This document shows positions 30,239 to 40,064 of a stretch of DNA of 64,000 bases, piece by piece. The DNA comes from Sphingobium sp. (GTDB taxonomy: Bacteria; Pseudomonadota; Alphaproteobacteria; Sphingomonadales; Sphingomonadaceae), in assembly GCA_003248935.1 (NCBI GenBank), contig QFQF01000014.1:62001-126000 (forward strand), in the 5' to 3' direction. Below the pieces are notes generated by a model. That model saw nothing but the letters and a program-made list of their open reading frames with translations, made no database searches and was not told the origin of the DNA. Made by a program: the position numbers and the translations under genes. Each line of letters opens with the position of its first letter. Position 1 is the first letter of the stretch.

Positions 30239-31723
30239 CTACGCCTCTCCCAACGAACGACCCTCCGTTTCCCACCATGCAGCAAATCGATCCCGCTCCG
30301 CATCGGTCATCGCGAGGCCAAGCTTGCTGCGCCGCATCAGACAGTCCTCTGGCGTCTTTGCCCATTCCCGCCGCGCCATCCAGCGGGCCTCGACCTCCGT
30401 AAGGCCCGCGCCCAGCGGCGCGCCCATATCGATCTCCTCACGGACGCCTGACAGCATTTCGCGCAGCATCGTGCCATAGGCGCGAGCCATGCGCAGCGAT
30501 CGTGCGTCGCCCAGGAACGGCCAGTCCCGCCGGACTGCGGCCAGGAACGCATCGAACGATCCCATGAACGATCCCATGTCGCCGCCGGGAAACGGCCGTT
30601 CACGGGAATTGCCGGTCGGGGTCCAGCCCGCCGCACGGCAGATACGGCCAAACGCATCCTCGGCCAGATGCCGCGCGGTCGTGATCTTCCCCCCGAATAC
30701 CGTCAGGGCGGGCGGCCCCTTCAGGTCGGCTTCCAGCATATAGTCCCGGGTCACGGCACGGCTCTCATCGGCGCCGTCATCGTGCAGTGGCCGAATGCCG
30801 GCGAAGGTGGACAGGACATCCGCAGGCCCGATCTGCCGCCCGAGATAGCGGTTGGCGGCGGCGCAGAGATAGAGGATTTCATCCTCGCTGATCGCTGCAT
30901 CCTCCGGCCGCGCCACAGGCACATCGGTGGTGCCGATCAGGGTGAATGCGTCGAGATAGGGAATGGCAAAGACGATGCGGCGGTCTGGCTGCTGCAGCAT
31001 ATAGGCGTGGTCGCCCTCGTACAGGCGGGGGACGACGATATGGCTGCCCTTCACCAGCCGCACCCGGGTATGCGTGGCGACGCCCGTCGCGGCAAGCGCG
31101 TCCATCACCCATGGCCCGGCCGCATTGACGAGGACGCGGGCCGATACAGAGCTGCCGTCGCTCAGCTCCGCCCGCCAGACGGCGCCGTCGCGGCATGCGG
31201 ACGCAAGGCGGGTGCGGGTACGGATGTCGGCGCCCGAAACGGCGGCGTCGACCGCATTAAGCAGTGTGAGCCGCGCATCGTCGACCCAGCAGTCGGAATA
31301 GACGAAGCCTTTCCCCTTGCGCCGCAGCGGCGCGAGCAGGGTGGTGTCGTCGGAACGCAGGCCGCGCGAACGCGGAAGGCTGATCCGTCCGCCGAGGCGA
31401 TCGTAGAGCAGCAGGCCGAGGCGCACCATCCACCACGGCCGCACGGCGCCCTCATGCGGGAGCACGAAGCGCAGCGGCCGGATCAGGTGCGGCGCGGCCC
31501 TCAGCAGCCGTTCGCGTTCCTGCAACGCCTCCCGCACGAGGCGGAATTCATAATATTCCAGATAGCGCAGGCCGCCGTGGATCAGCTTCGTCGAGGCGGA
31601 CGAGGTGTGCGCGGCCAGATCATCCCTCTCCACAAGCAGGACTGAGCGGCCGTTGATCGCCGCCTCCCGCGCGATGGCGCAGCCGTTGATGCCGCCGCCG
31701 ATGATGAGAAGGTCGTGGATCAC
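30239..31723 (-). CDS. glpD: Glycerol-3-phosphate dehydrogenase (aerobic, FAD)
   Basis: Membrane-associated flavoenzyme oxidising glycerol 3-phosphate to dihydroxyacetone phosphate and feeding electrons to quinone. The N-terminal FAD motif GGGING (9-14), the block KLIHGGLRYLEYYEFRLV, and FGGKITTARHLAED near residue 345 are typical. The length of 494 residues fits. I chose GTG 31723 with CGGATGG upstream, giving the usual MIHDLLIIGGG start; a TTG at 31759 would add 12 residues. No glpK or glpF is adjacent. Confidence 0.93.
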   Translation of the reverse strand: MIHDLLIIGGGINGCAIAREAAINGRSVLLVERDDLAAHTSSASTKLIHGGLRYLEYYEFRLVREALQERERLLRAAPHLIRPLRFVLPHEGAVRPWWMVRLGLLLYDRLGGRISLPRSRGLRSDDTTLLAPLRRKGKGFVYSDCWVDDARLTLLNAVDAAVSGADIRTRTRLASACRDGAVWRAELSDGSSVSARVLVNAAGPWVMDALAATGVATHTRVRLVKGSHIVVPRLYEGDHAYMLQQPDRRIVFAIPYLDAFTLIGTTDVPVARPEDAAISEDEILYLCAAANRYLGRQIGPADVLSTFAGIRPLHDDGADESRAVTRDYMLEADLKGPPALTVFGGKITTARHLAEDAFGRICRAAGWTPTGNSRERPFPGGDMGSFMGSFDAFLAAVRRDWPFLGDARSLRMARAYGTMLREMLSGVREEIDMGAPLGAGLTEVEARWMARREWAKTPEDCLMRRSKLGLAMTDAERDRFAAWWETEGRSLGEA

Positions 31724-31788
31724 GCCATCCGTTGTGGCCAAGGGCGCGGAGGCTGGCAAGCGGGACGCAGGGCCCCTATAGCCATCGG

Positions 31789-34104
31789 ATGAGCCAGCCC
31801 CCCCGGAAGAAGCCCGTCCAGCAAAAGCCAGCGAAGGTCAGGCCAGCTGGCTTTCCCACGCGTGACCAGATCATGGCATTCATCGGCGAGAGCGATACGC
31901 CTGCCGGTAAGCGGGAGATAGCCCGCGCCTTCGGGCTGAAGGGGCAGGAGAAGATCGCGCTGAAGGCGTTGCTGAAGGACATGGCCGACGAGGGGCTGAT
32001 CGACATCGGGCCTGCGCGTGCGTTCCACAAGATGGGCGGCGTGCCCAAGGTCACGGTGTTGCGGATCGTCGATGTCGACGGCAGCCAGCTCCTCGCCGTG
32101 CCGGAACGGTGGGAGGCCGAGGGCACGCCGCCACCGCGCCTGCGGGTCATCGAACGGAGCAAGAGCAGCGCGCTGACGGTCGGCGACCGCATCCTGGCGC
32201 GGACGGAGGAGGCGGGACAAGGCTATGTCGCGCATCCGATGAAGAAGCTCGCCAAGGGCGCGGAGCTACTGCTCGGCGTGATCGAGGTGAAGGACGGTGG
32301 CAAATTGTGGCTGCGCCCCGTCGACAAGCGCATCCGCAACGCAACGCCGGTGTCGGACGCTGGCGAAGCGAAGCCGGGCGACCTGGTGCTGGCGGAGGCG
32401 GCGGGACGGCCGCCCCGCATCACCGCGCGCGTGACCGATATATTGGGCGACCCGTTCGCCCCCCGCAGCTTCAGCCTGATCGCCATTCACAAGCACGGCA
32501 TCCCCTTCACCTTCCCCGACAGCGTCGAGGAGGAGGCAGTGAAGGTCGCCGCGCTGCCGCTCCATGCCGAAAAGCGCGAGGATCTGCGCGACCTGCCGAT
32601 CGTCGCCATCGACCCGGTCGACGCGCGCGACTTCGATGATGCGGTCTGGGCGGCGCCCGACACGGACGAAGGCAATCCGGGCGGATTTCGCGCGATCGTC
32701 GCCATCGCCGACGTTTCCTATTACGTCCGGCCCGGTGGTGCGCTGGACCGAGAAGCGCGCAAGCGCGGCAACAGTGTCTATTTTCCCGACCGCGTCGTGC
32801 CGATGCTGCCGCACCAGCTGTCGTCAGACATGTGCTCGCTGCGGGCCGAAGAGGACCGGGCGGCGATGGCCTGCCACCTCGTCATCGATGCGAGGGGCAA
32901 GGTCACGGCCTGGCGCTTTTCCCGCGCGATCATCCGCGTGGCGGCGAACATCCCCTATGAGGTCGCGCAGGCGGCGATCGACGGGGAGGCGGTGCATCCG
33001 ATGCTGGAACCAGCATTGAAGCCCCTGTGGGCCTGCTGGGCGCTGCTGAAGAAGGCGCGGGACGCGCGCGAGCCGCTGGCGCTCGACCTGCCCGAGCGGC
33101 GCGTGGTGCTGGACGAGAAGGGCCGGATCGTCAGCGTGGCGCTGCGCGCGCATCTCGATGCCCATCAGGTGATCGAGGACTTCATGATCGCCGCCAACGT
33201 CGCCGCAGCCAAGGCGCTGGAAGCGAAGAAGGCGCCGGTCATGTACCGCATCCACGAGCCGCCGAGCCGGGAAAAGCTCGTCGCGCTGAAGGAATATCTG
33301 AAAACCCTGGATATCGAGTTCGCACTTGGACAGGTGATCAAGCCCGCCACGTTCAACCGCCTGCTCGCACGGATCGTGGAGGACGACGCCGTGCGTCCGC
33401 AGGTGATGGAACAGGTGCTGCGCAGCCAGACGCAGGCCTATTACGGGCCGCAGAATGCCGGGCACTTCGGCCTTGCCCTGGGCAGCTACGCCCATTTCAC
33501 ATCACCGATCCGGCGTTACGCCGACCTGCTCGTCCACCGCGCGCTCGTCGGCGCCTATGGCTTCGAACTGCCCGCGCCGAAGGACAGGGCCATACCGGAG
33601 CGGACGGCATTGAGCGGCGAGGATATGGCCAATATGGGCCGGGTGGGCGAGATCATCAGCCAGCACGAGCGGCGGGCGATGGAGGCCGAACGGGAGACGA
33701 TCGACCGCTATGTCGCCGCCTTCCTCGCGACACGGGTCGGCGAGGTCGTCGACTGCCGGATCACGGGCGTCCAGAATTTCGGTTTCTTCGCCACGGTTGA
33801 CGGACTGGGCGGCGACGGCCTTGTCCCGGTTTCCACCCTCGGCGCGGAGCGGTTCTTCTTCGACGAGGCGGGACGGGCGCTGGAGGGCGTGGACAGCGGC
33901 GATCGCTATACGGTCGGCCAGCACCTGCCGTTGCGACTGGTCGAGGCCGATCCGATCAACGGGGCGCTGCGGTTCGAACTGCCCGAGGGAGCGAACCATC
34001 TGGCCATGCACGGCGACCGGCGGCGTCCGCGTTCGATCCAGCGGCGCGGCAGGCCCGCGAACATCCGCCACAGCAACAACCCGCGCGGCCGGCACAAGCG
34101 ATAG
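31789..34104 (+). CDS. rnr: Ribonuclease R
   Basis: 3'-5' exoribonuclease that degrades structured RNA. Order: an N-terminal winged-helix/cold-shock region, the RNB catalytic domain with metal-binding aspartates in DPVDARDFDDAVWA (about 275-288), the block FTSPIRRYADLLVHR, and a C-terminal S1 RNA-binding domain followed by an Arg-rich basic tail (RRPRSIQRRGRPANIRH). The length of 771 residues is normal. ATG 31789 is the first start that gives the family N-terminus; its ribosome-binding site is weak. Divergent from glpD. Confidence 0.95.
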   Translation: MSQPPRKKPVQQKPAKVRPAGFPTRDQIMAFIGESDTPAGKREIARAFGLKGQEKIALKALLKDMADEGLIDIGPARAFHKMGGVPKVTVLRIVDVDGSQLLAVPERWEAEGTPPPRLRVIERSKSSALTVGDRILARTEEAGQGYVAHPMKKLAKGAELLLGVIEVKDGGKLWLRPVDKRIRNATPVSDAGEAKPGDLVLAEAAGRPPRITARVTDILGDPFAPRSFSLIAIHKHGIPFTFPDSVEEEAVKVAALPLHAEKREDLRDLPIVAIDPVDARDFDDAVWAAPDTDEGNPGGFRAIVAIADVSYYVRPGGALDREARKRGNSVYFPDRVVPMLPHQLSSDMCSLRAEEDRAAMACHLVIDARGKVTAWRFSRAIIRVAANIPYEVAQAAIDGEAVHPMLEPALKPLWACWALLKKARDAREPLALDLPERRVVLDEKGRIVSVALRAHLDAHQVIEDFMIAANVAAAKALEAKKAPVMYRIHEPPSREKLVALKEYLKTLDIEFALGQVIKPATFNRLLARIVEDDAVRPQVMEQVLRSQTQAYYGPQNAGHFGLALGSYAHFTSPIRRYADLLVHRALVGAYGFELPAPKDRAIPERTALSGEDMANMGRVGEIISQHERRAMEAERETIDRYVAAFLATRVGEVVDCRITGVQNFGFFATVDGLGGDGLVPVSTLGAERFFFDEAGRALEGVDSGDRYTVGQHLPLRLVEADPINGALRFELPEGANHLAMHGDRRRPRSIQRRGRPANIRHSNNPRGRHKR

Positions 34105-34113
34105 GGCCGGGCG

Positions 34114-34569
34114 TCAGCTCAGCCGGTCGAGCGCTTCGGGATCGAGCGATCCGGGGATCACCATGATCGGGCAAGGAAGGCGCCCCGCATCCGCGCCCGC
34201 GAAATGGCTGACCAGCGGGCCCGGCGGGCCGACGGCCGCCGCCCCCAGGACCAGCGCCGCGATGTCGGGATTGTCGGCCAGCATGTTGCGCACCGACACG
34301 ACCGGATCACCCTGCCGTACGGTGATCACGGGGCGAATGCCCGATTCGTCGAACAGCGCACCGGCGGCGCCGGTGACCAGCGCCTCTGCACGCTGGCGCG
34401 CCTCCTCCTCGATGGTCGCCTGCACGCCGCCCCACTGGACGAACTCGGTCGGAGGGACCACCGCGAGGATCTGCACGGAACCGCCGGTCTTCGCCGCGCG
34501 CCGGGCGGCGAAGCGGAGTGCGACCTCCGCTTCCTTCGTTTCGTCGACCACGACGAGATAGATCCGCAT
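34114..34569 (-). CDS. Universal stress protein (UspA family)
   Basis: Single Usp domain of 151 residues. The N-terminus MRIYLVVVDETKEAE gives the first beta strand and the conserved Asp; the ATP-binding loop of the family (G2xG9xGS/T) is only partly kept as LGAAAVGPPGPLVSHFAG, so nucleotide binding is uncertain. Convergent with rnr and divergent from pdhC. The trigger or stress is unknown. Confidence 0.85.
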   Translation of the reverse strand: MRIYLVVVDETKEAEVALRFAARRAAKTGGSVQILAVVPPTEFVQWGGVQATIEEEARQRAEALVTGAAGALFDESGIRPVITVRQGDPVVSVRNMLADNPDIAALVLGAAAVGPPGPLVSHFAGADAGRLPCPIMVIPGSLDPEALDRLS

Positions 34570-34706
34570 CGCCAAAAGCCCCGATGATTGAGCACGGAAT
34601 CTGGGGCATTGTGCGGCGGAACACAAGGCGGACCCTTGACCCTAGGCGGCAAAGCGTCGAAACGGCCAGTTCCTCCCCGGGATTCATCAAAAAAGGGCTT
34701 CAACCC

Positions 34707-35993
34707 ATGCCAATCAACATCCAGATGCCGGCGCTTTCCCCCACCATGGAGGAGGGAACGCTGGCGAAATGGCTGGTCAAGGAAGGCGACACCGTCAAAT
34801 CCGGCGACCTGCTCGCCGAAATCGAAACCGACAAGGCGACGATGGAATTCGAAGCCGTCGACGAAGGTACGATCGGCAAGATCCTCGTCGCGGAAGGCAG
34901 TGAAGGCGTGAAGGTCGGCACGGTCATCGCGGTTCTGGCCGAAGACGGCGAAGATGCGGGCGCGATCGCTGCGCCGAAAGCCGAAGCGCCCAGGGCTGAG
35001 GCGAAGCCGGCCGAGAGCGCGCCTGCTCCCGCCAAGGCGGAAAGCGCCCCGGCACCGGCTGCTCCGGCGGCCGTCGTCGCCGCTCCTGCATCCGGCGATC
35101 GTGTGAAGGCGAGCCCGCTGGCGCGACGGATCGCCGAGGCCAAGGGCGTCGACATTGCGTCCGTGACCGGCAGTGGCCCCAACGGCCGCGTGGTGAAGGC
35201 CGACCTGGAAGGCGCTTCGGCGAAGCCTGCGGCCGCTGCGCCCGCCGCTTCGGCGACGGCTGCACCTGTGGCCGCGCCGGTTGCAGCACCTGCCCCCGAA
35301 GGCATCCCGGCCGAGACGGTCAAGCTGTCGGGCATGCGCAAGACGATCGCGCGCCGCCTGACGGAATCGAAGCAGACGGTGCCGCACTTCTACCTGACGC
35401 TCGACTGCAACCTCGACAAGCTGCTGAAGCTGCGGGCCGACCTCAACAAGGGGCTGGAGGGCCGGGGCGTCAAGCTGTCGGTCAACGACCTGCTGATCAA
35501 GGCGCTGGGAGTCGCGCTGGAACAGGTGCCGGACGCGAACGTCCAGTTCGCGGGCGACAATCTGATCAAGTTCAAGCGCGCGGACATCTCCATGGCGGTC
35601 GCCATTCCCGGCGGCCTGATCACGCCGGTCATCACCGACGTCGGCGGCAAGGCGCTGTCGAAGATCGCGACGGAGGCCAAGGACCTCGCCGCCCGCGCCC
35701 GCGACGGCAAGCTCCAGCCGCAGGAATATCAGGGCGGCACCGCCTCGATCTCCAACCTGGGCATGTTCGGCATCAAGCAGTTCGATGCCGTCATCAACCC
35801 GCCGCAGGGCATGATCCTGGCAGTCGGTGCCGGTGACAAGCGGCCGCATGTGGTCAACGACGCGCTGGCCATCGCCACGGTGATGACGGCGACGGGCAGC
35901 TTCGACCATCGCGCGATCGACGGGGCCGTGGGCGCGCAACTGATGCAGGCGTTCCAGGCACTGGTCGAGAACCCGCTGGGCATGCTCGCCTGA
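34707..35993 (+). CDS. pdhC: Dihydrolipoamide acetyltransferase (E2 of pyruvate dehydrogenase)
   Basis: E2 core of the pyruvate dehydrogenase complex, transferring acetyl from lipoyl to CoA. One lipoyl domain carries the lipoylated Lys43 in ETDKATMEF. An Ala/Pro linker (about 85-130) precedes the peripheral subunit-binding domain with SPLARRIAEAKGVD, then a second linker and the catalytic domain ending in FDHRAIDGA (about 400). The length of 428 residues is usual for alphaproteobacteria. The E1 genes are not in the window; the thioesterase and lpdA follow at once. Confidence 0.94.
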   Translation: MPINIQMPALSPTMEEGTLAKWLVKEGDTVKSGDLLAEIETDKATMEFEAVDEGTIGKILVAEGSEGVKVGTVIAVLAEDGEDAGAIAAPKAEAPRAEAKPAESAPAPAKAESAPAPAAPAAVVAAPASGDRVKASPLARRIAEAKGVDIASVTGSGPNGRVVKADLEGASAKPAAAAPAASATAAPVAAPVAAPAPEGIPAETVKLSGMRKTIARRLTESKQTVPHFYLTLDCNLDKLLKLRADLNKGLEGRGVKLSVNDLLIKALGVALEQVPDANVQFAGDNLIKFKRADISMAVAIPGGLITPVITDVGGKALSKIATEAKDLAARARDGKLQPQEYQGGTASISNLGMFGIKQFDAVINPPQGMILAVGAGDKRPHVVNDALAIATVMTATGSFDHRAIDGAVGAQLMQAFQALVENPLGMLA

Positions 35994-36403
35994 TGCGCAA
36001 GGCCGAGGACGAGGTGCCGCCGGCCGGCGAGCCGGCGGTCCGCGTCATCGCCATGCCCGCCGACACCAATCCCAATGGGGACATATTCGGCGGGTGGCTG
36101 ATGAGCCTGATGGACTCTGCGGCCGGATCGGTCGCGGCGCGCCATTCGAAGGGGCGCGCCGTCACCATCGCCGTTGACGGCATGGCGTTCCTGCGGCCGG
36201 TGGTCGTCGGGGACGAGGTGTCGGTCTTCGCCCAGTTGATCGACGTCGGCCGGACCTCGATGAAGATCGCGGTTGAGGCATGGCGCCGCACACGGCACGA
36301 CGACCGCAGCTATCGCGTCACCCAGGCGACCTTCACCTTCGTGGCGATCGGCGAGGACCGCCAGCCACGGACCGTTCCGCCGATCGCACCGGCGGCCAGC
36401 TGA
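35993..36403 (+). CDS. Acyl-CoA thioesterase (YciA/hotdog family)
   Basis: Hotdog-fold thioesterase of 136 residues. The catalytic region TNPNGDIFGGWLMSLMDSAAG carries the conserved Asn and Asp of the YciA/BFIT group (shown here as NPNGDIFGGWL). Its ATG shares one base with the pdhC stop (TGATG). Sitting between E2 and E3 of pyruvate dehydrogenase, it may limit acyl-CoA build-up or recycle CoA; this is inference from context. The substrate is not known. Confidence 0.88.
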   Translation: MRKAEDEVPPAGEPAVRVIAMPADTNPNGDIFGGWLMSLMDSAAGSVAARHSKGRAVTIAVDGMAFLRPVVVGDEVSVFAQLIDVGRTSMKIAVEAWRRTRHDDRSYRVTQATFTFVAIGEDRQPRTVPPIAPAAS

Positions 36404-36436
36404 ATTCCTTCCCAATTCTATTCAGAGAGTTTCGAC

Positions 36437-37834
36437 ATGGCAGACACATTCGATCTCATCATCCTTGGTTCCGGCCCCGGCGGCTATGTCGGCGCGATCC
36501 GCGCCGCGCAGCTTGGCATGAAGGTGGCGATCGTCGAGCGCGAACGGCTCGGCGGCATCTGCCTCAACTGGGGCTGCATCCCGACCAAGGCGCTGCTGCG
36601 CTCCTCCGAAATCTATCACTACATGACCCATGCGGCGGCCTATGGCCTGTCGACGGAGAAGCCCGCGTTCGACCTCGCAAAGGTCGTCGATCGCTCGCGC
36701 AAGGTCGCCGATCAGCTGAACGGCGGCGTCAAGGGCCTGATGAAGAAGCACAAGATTGCCGTATATGAGGGCGTCGGCACGCTGACCGGCAAGGGCAAGC
36801 TGTCCGTCGAGAAAGACGGCAAGGCGACCGTGCTGGAGGCGCCGAAGATCATCGTCGCGACCGGCGCCCGTGCCCGCGACCTGCCCTTCGCCAAGGCCGA
36901 CGGCAAGAAGATCTGGACCTATCGCCATGCGCTCGTGCCCGCCGAAATGCCCGAGAAGCTGCTGGTCATCGGCTCGGGCGCGATCGGCATGGAATTCGCC
37001 AGCTTCTACAGCGACCTCGGTTCCAAGGTGACGGTCGTCGAGATGCTCGACCGCCTGCTGCCGGTGGAGGACGCGGAGATCAGCGCCTTCATGGAAAAGC
37101 AGATGAAGAAGGCGGGGCTGGACATCCGCACCAGCACCGGCGTCACCAAGATCGACACCGCCGGCAAGGGCGTGAAGGCCACGATCAAGGACAAGGACGG
37201 CAAGGAGACGGTCGAGGACTTCACCCATGTCATCGTCGCCGTCGGCATCGTCCCCAATGTCGAGAATATCGGGCTGGAGACGCTGGGCATCGAGCGCGAC
37301 CAGCGCGGCCATATCAAGGCGGACGGCTATGGCCGCACGAATGTCGAGGGCATCTACGCCATTGGCGACGTGGTCGCCGGGCCGTGGCTGGCGCACAAGG
37401 CGATGCATGAGGCGGTGATCTGCGTCGAGGCGATGGCCGGTCAGCATCCGCACGAGATGGACGTGCGCAACATTCCGGGCTGCACCTATTCCCGTCCACA
37501 GGTCGCCTCCGTCGGCCTGACCGAGGCGAAGGCGAAGGAAGCCGGGTACAAGGTGAAGGTCGGCAAGTTCCCCTTCATCGGCAACGGCAAGGCGATCGCG
37601 CTGGGTGAGACCGAAGGCTTCGTGAAGACCGTGTTCGACGAGGCGACCGGCGAACTGCTGGGCGCGCACATGATCGGCGCGGAAGTGACCGAGATGATCC
37701 AGGGCTATGTCATCGGCAAGACGCTGGAGACGACCGAGGTCGAGCTGATGGGCACGATCTTCCCGCACCCGACCATTTCGGAAGTCATGCATGAGGGCGT
37801 GCTGAGCGCCTATGGGCGGCCGCTCCATATCTGA
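36437..37834 (+). CDS. lpdA: Dihydrolipoyl dehydrogenase (E3)
   Basis: FAD enzyme that reoxidises dihydrolipoamide in 2-oxo-acid dehydrogenases, passing electrons to NAD+. GSGPGG (11-16) binds FAD; the redox pair is Cys42/Cys47 in GGICLNWGCIPTK. The NAD motif GSGAIGMEFASF (about 178) and the C-terminal HPTISEVMHEG with the catalytic His-Glu pair are present. The length of 465 residues is standard. Likely in one operon with pdhC and the thioesterase. The stop lies inside the next gene by 23 bases. Confidence 0.95.
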   Translation: MADTFDLIILGSGPGGYVGAIRAAQLGMKVAIVERERLGGICLNWGCIPTKALLRSSEIYHYMTHAAAYGLSTEKPAFDLAKVVDRSRKVADQLNGGVKGLMKKHKIAVYEGVGTLTGKGKLSVEKDGKATVLEAPKIIVATGARARDLPFAKADGKKIWTYRHALVPAEMPEKLLVIGSGAIGMEFASFYSDLGSKVTVVEMLDRLLPVEDAEISAFMEKQMKKAGLDIRTSTGVTKIDTAGKGVKATIKDKDGKETVEDFTHVIVAVGIVPNVENIGLETLGIERDQRGHIKADGYGRTNVEGIYAIGDVVAGPWLAHKAMHEAVICVEAMAGQHPHEMDVRNIPGCTYSRPQVASVGLTEAKAKEAGYKVKVGKFPFIGNGKAIALGETEGFVKTVFDEATGELLGAHMIGAEVTEMIQGYVIGKTLETTEVELMGTIFPHPTISEVMHEGVLSAYGRPLHI

Positions 37835-38474
37835 GCCGGTACCAACGCGCGCAGGGCGATGGGGCAGGGGCGTTGCGGCCCTGCTGATCGCCCTGCTGCT
37901 CGTCATCGGCATCGCCCTTGCGCAGCGGGCCGGATGGCTGACGGAGGCGAACCGGTCGATCATGGCCGGGCTGGGGACCGGACGCGACACGGCGGCCGGT
38001 CCCGCGATCACGGCGATCATGCAGGGGCTGAGCGCACTGGGCGGCACGCTGGCACGTATCGTTCTGGTCGTCCTGCTGATGTCCGTTCTCTGGAAGCGCG
38101 GCCGGGTGGGCGACGCCCGCTGGTTGCTGCTCGCCGTCGTCGGCGGGACATTGCTCAATCTTGGCCTGAAACAGGTTTTCGCCGCCCCGCGTCCGGACCT
38201 GCTGCCGCATCTCGACATCGTCCGCAGCTACAGCTTTCCCAGCGGCCATGCATCGGGCAACCTGATCTTTCTGGGGGCACTGGCGATGATCGCCGGACGG
38301 CGCGGGGTCTGGGCCTGCTCCGGCGTCCTCATCTTCCTGATCGGGTTCAGCCGGGTCTGGCTCGGCGTCCACTGGCCAAGTGACGTGCTTGCCGGATGGA
38401 CGATCGGCGTCGGGTGGCTGCTCTTCTGCACCGCCTTGCCCGGCGCTCCGAGGGATCAGATGCGGGCGACGTAG
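37812..38474 (+). CDS. PAP2-family membrane phosphatase
   Basis: Integral-membrane phosphatase of 220 residues with about six hydrophobic segments. The three PAP2 motifs are all visible: KQVFAAPRP, SYSFPSGHAS and SRVWLGVHWPSDVLAG. Likely substrates are lipid phosphates such as phosphatidate or undecaprenyl pyrophosphate; the latter would suit the nearby glycan locus, but this is inference. The start overlaps lpdA by 23 bases; the end overlaps the convergent alpha-glucosidase gene by 19 bases. Confidence 0.85.
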   Translation: MGGRSISEPVPTRAGRWGRGVAALLIALLLVIGIALAQRAGWLTEANRSIMAGLGTGRDTAAGPAITAIMQGLSALGGTLARIVLVVLLMSVLWKRGRVGDARWLLLAVVGGTLLNLGLKQVFAAPRPDLLPHLDIVRSYSFPSGHASGNLIFLGALAMIAGRRGVWACSGVLIFLIGFSRVWLGVHWPSDVLAGWTIGVGWLLFCTALPGAPRDQMRAT

Positions 38475-40054
38475 CCCGACAATGGCGGAAGCGGGGCGGC
38501 GGGATCGTCCAGCCCGACCGCAGCCAGCATGTCGCCGAGCGGTTCGTCAGCAACCCATGCGAGTGGCTCGTCCGTCAGGTTGAACACGCACAATAGGCGC
38601 TCATTCCCCTGCAGGCGTTCGAAGGCGAGAACCGGCGCCGGGGTTTCCACGACGGAGATCGCCCCGGACCGGATCGCCGGATGCGCCCGCCGCAGGGCGA
38701 TCAGCGTGCGTGTCCAGGCGAGCATGGACCCCGCATCGCCCTCCTGCACGGCCACGGACAGCGGCAGATGCGCCGGATCGACGGGCAGCCAGGGTTCGAC
38801 CGTCGAGAAGGACGCCCATGGCGCATCGGCGGTCCAGGGCATCGGTGTGCGCGCGCCGTCGCGGCCCAGCGTCTGCGGCCAGTTGGCGATCGCTTCCGGA
38901 TCGACGAGCCGGTCATAGGGCACATGTGCCTGCGGCAGGCCCAGTTCCTCCCCCTGATAGACGAAGATGTTGCCGCGCAGGCTGACGAGCAGCAGCATGG
39001 TGAGGCGCGCGATCCTGTCGCGGTCGCGTCCTTCGCCCCAGCGCGTCACATGGCGCGGCGCATCATGGTTTGAGAAGGCCCAGCTCGGCCAGCCCTCGGT
39101 CGTGTCGACGCCGGGCCATTCGGCGATCGCGGCGCGGACCACCGGCGCGGACAGTTCCGGTGCGTAGAGATACGTGAAGCCATAGGCGCTGTTGAGCCCG
39201 TCGGGCAGGCGCGTGAACAGCTTCATTTCCCGGTCGGCATCCTCGCCGCCGACTTCCGCGACGGTGAAATGATCGCCGGCCGCGGCGATCTCCGCCTGCA
39301 GGCGGATGATGAAGCCGGGAATGTCGGCATGCCCCTGATTATAGAGGCGCCGCTGGAAATCGAACGGGCGGGTGCGCGGTCCCGGCTTGGTCTCCGGCGG
39401 ATTATCCCGGAGCAGGGGATCGTGCATGAAGAAATTGAGCGCATCGAGCCGGAAGCCGTCGGCGCCGCGCTCCAGCCAGAAGCGGGCGGTGGCCAGCATC
39501 GCCGCCTGAACGTCCGGATTGTGGCCGTTCACCTGCGGCTGTTCGGCAAGGAAGTTGTGGAGATAATATTGTCCGCGCCGGCCGTCCCACTTCCATGCCG
39601 GACCACCGAACACCGACTGCCAGTTCGATGGCGGCGACCCCTCCGGCTTCGGGTCGGCCCAGACGTACCAGTCGGCCTTCGGATTGTCCCGGCTGGAGCG
39701 GCTCTCGACGAACCAGGGATGCTGGTCCGACGTGTGCGCATACACCTGATCGATGATGACCTTCAGCCCCAGCGTGTGCGCCCGGGCGATCAGCGCGTCG
39801 AAGTCCGCAAGCGTGCCGAAGATCGGATCGACATCGCAATAATCCGATACGTCATAGCCGAAGTCGCGCATCGGCGACTTGAAGAACGGCGACAGCCAGA
39901 TCGCATCGACGCCCAGAGCCGAAACATGGTCGAGGCGGGCGGTGATGCCGGGGAGATCGCCGATGCCGTCGCCGTTCGAATCGGCGAAGCTGCGCGGGTA
40001 GATCTGGTAGATGACCGCGCCGCGCCACCACGGCGTTTCCGTTTCTCCGCTCAT
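38456..40054 (-). CDS. GH13 alpha-glucosidase
   Basis: Alpha-amylase-family hydrolase of 532 residues cleaving terminal alpha-glucosidic bonds. Conserved regions: YQIYPRSFADSNGDGIGDL (N-terminal calcium/strand region), DQVYAHTSDQHPWF, the nucleophile Asp in DGFRLDALNFF (about 200), the acid Glu in TVAEVGGED (about 270), and the His-Asp pair in FSNHDAPRH. There is no signal peptide, so it is cytoplasmic and acts on short imported oligosaccharides. Last gene of a minus-strand unit after the Rap1a-like and acyltransferase genes. Confidence 0.9.
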   Translation of the reverse strand: MSGETETPWWRGAVIYQIYPRSFADSNGDGIGDLPGITARLDHVSALGVDAIWLSPFFKSPMRDFGYDVSDYCDVDPIFGTLADFDALIARAHTLGLKVIIDQVYAHTSDQHPWFVESRSSRDNPKADWYVWADPKPEGSPPSNWQSVFGGPAWKWDGRRGQYYLHNFLAEQPQVNGHNPDVQAAMLATARFWLERGADGFRLDALNFFMHDPLLRDNPPETKPGPRTRPFDFQRRLYNQGHADIPGFIIRLQAEIAAAGDHFTVAEVGGEDADREMKLFTRLPDGLNSAYGFTYLYAPELSAPVVRAAIAEWPGVDTTEGWPSWAFSNHDAPRHVTRWGEGRDRDRIARLTMLLLVSLRGNIFVYQGEELGLPQAHVPYDRLVDPEAIANWPQTLGRDGARTPMPWTADAPWASFSTVEPWLPVDPAHLPLSVAVQEGDAGSMLAWTRTLIALRRAHPAIRSGAISVVETPAPVLAFERLQGNERLLCVFNLTDEPLAWVADEPLGDMLAAVGLDDPAAPLPPLSGYVARI

Positions 40055-40064
40055 CCGGTCACCG

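Noticed and set aside
34707..35993. Branched-chain 2-oxo-acid dehydrogenase E2
   Set aside because: The N-terminal lipoyl domain wording and the neighbouring lpdA fit the pyruvate dehydrogenase E2 of alphaproteobacteria better, and no bkd genes are nearby.
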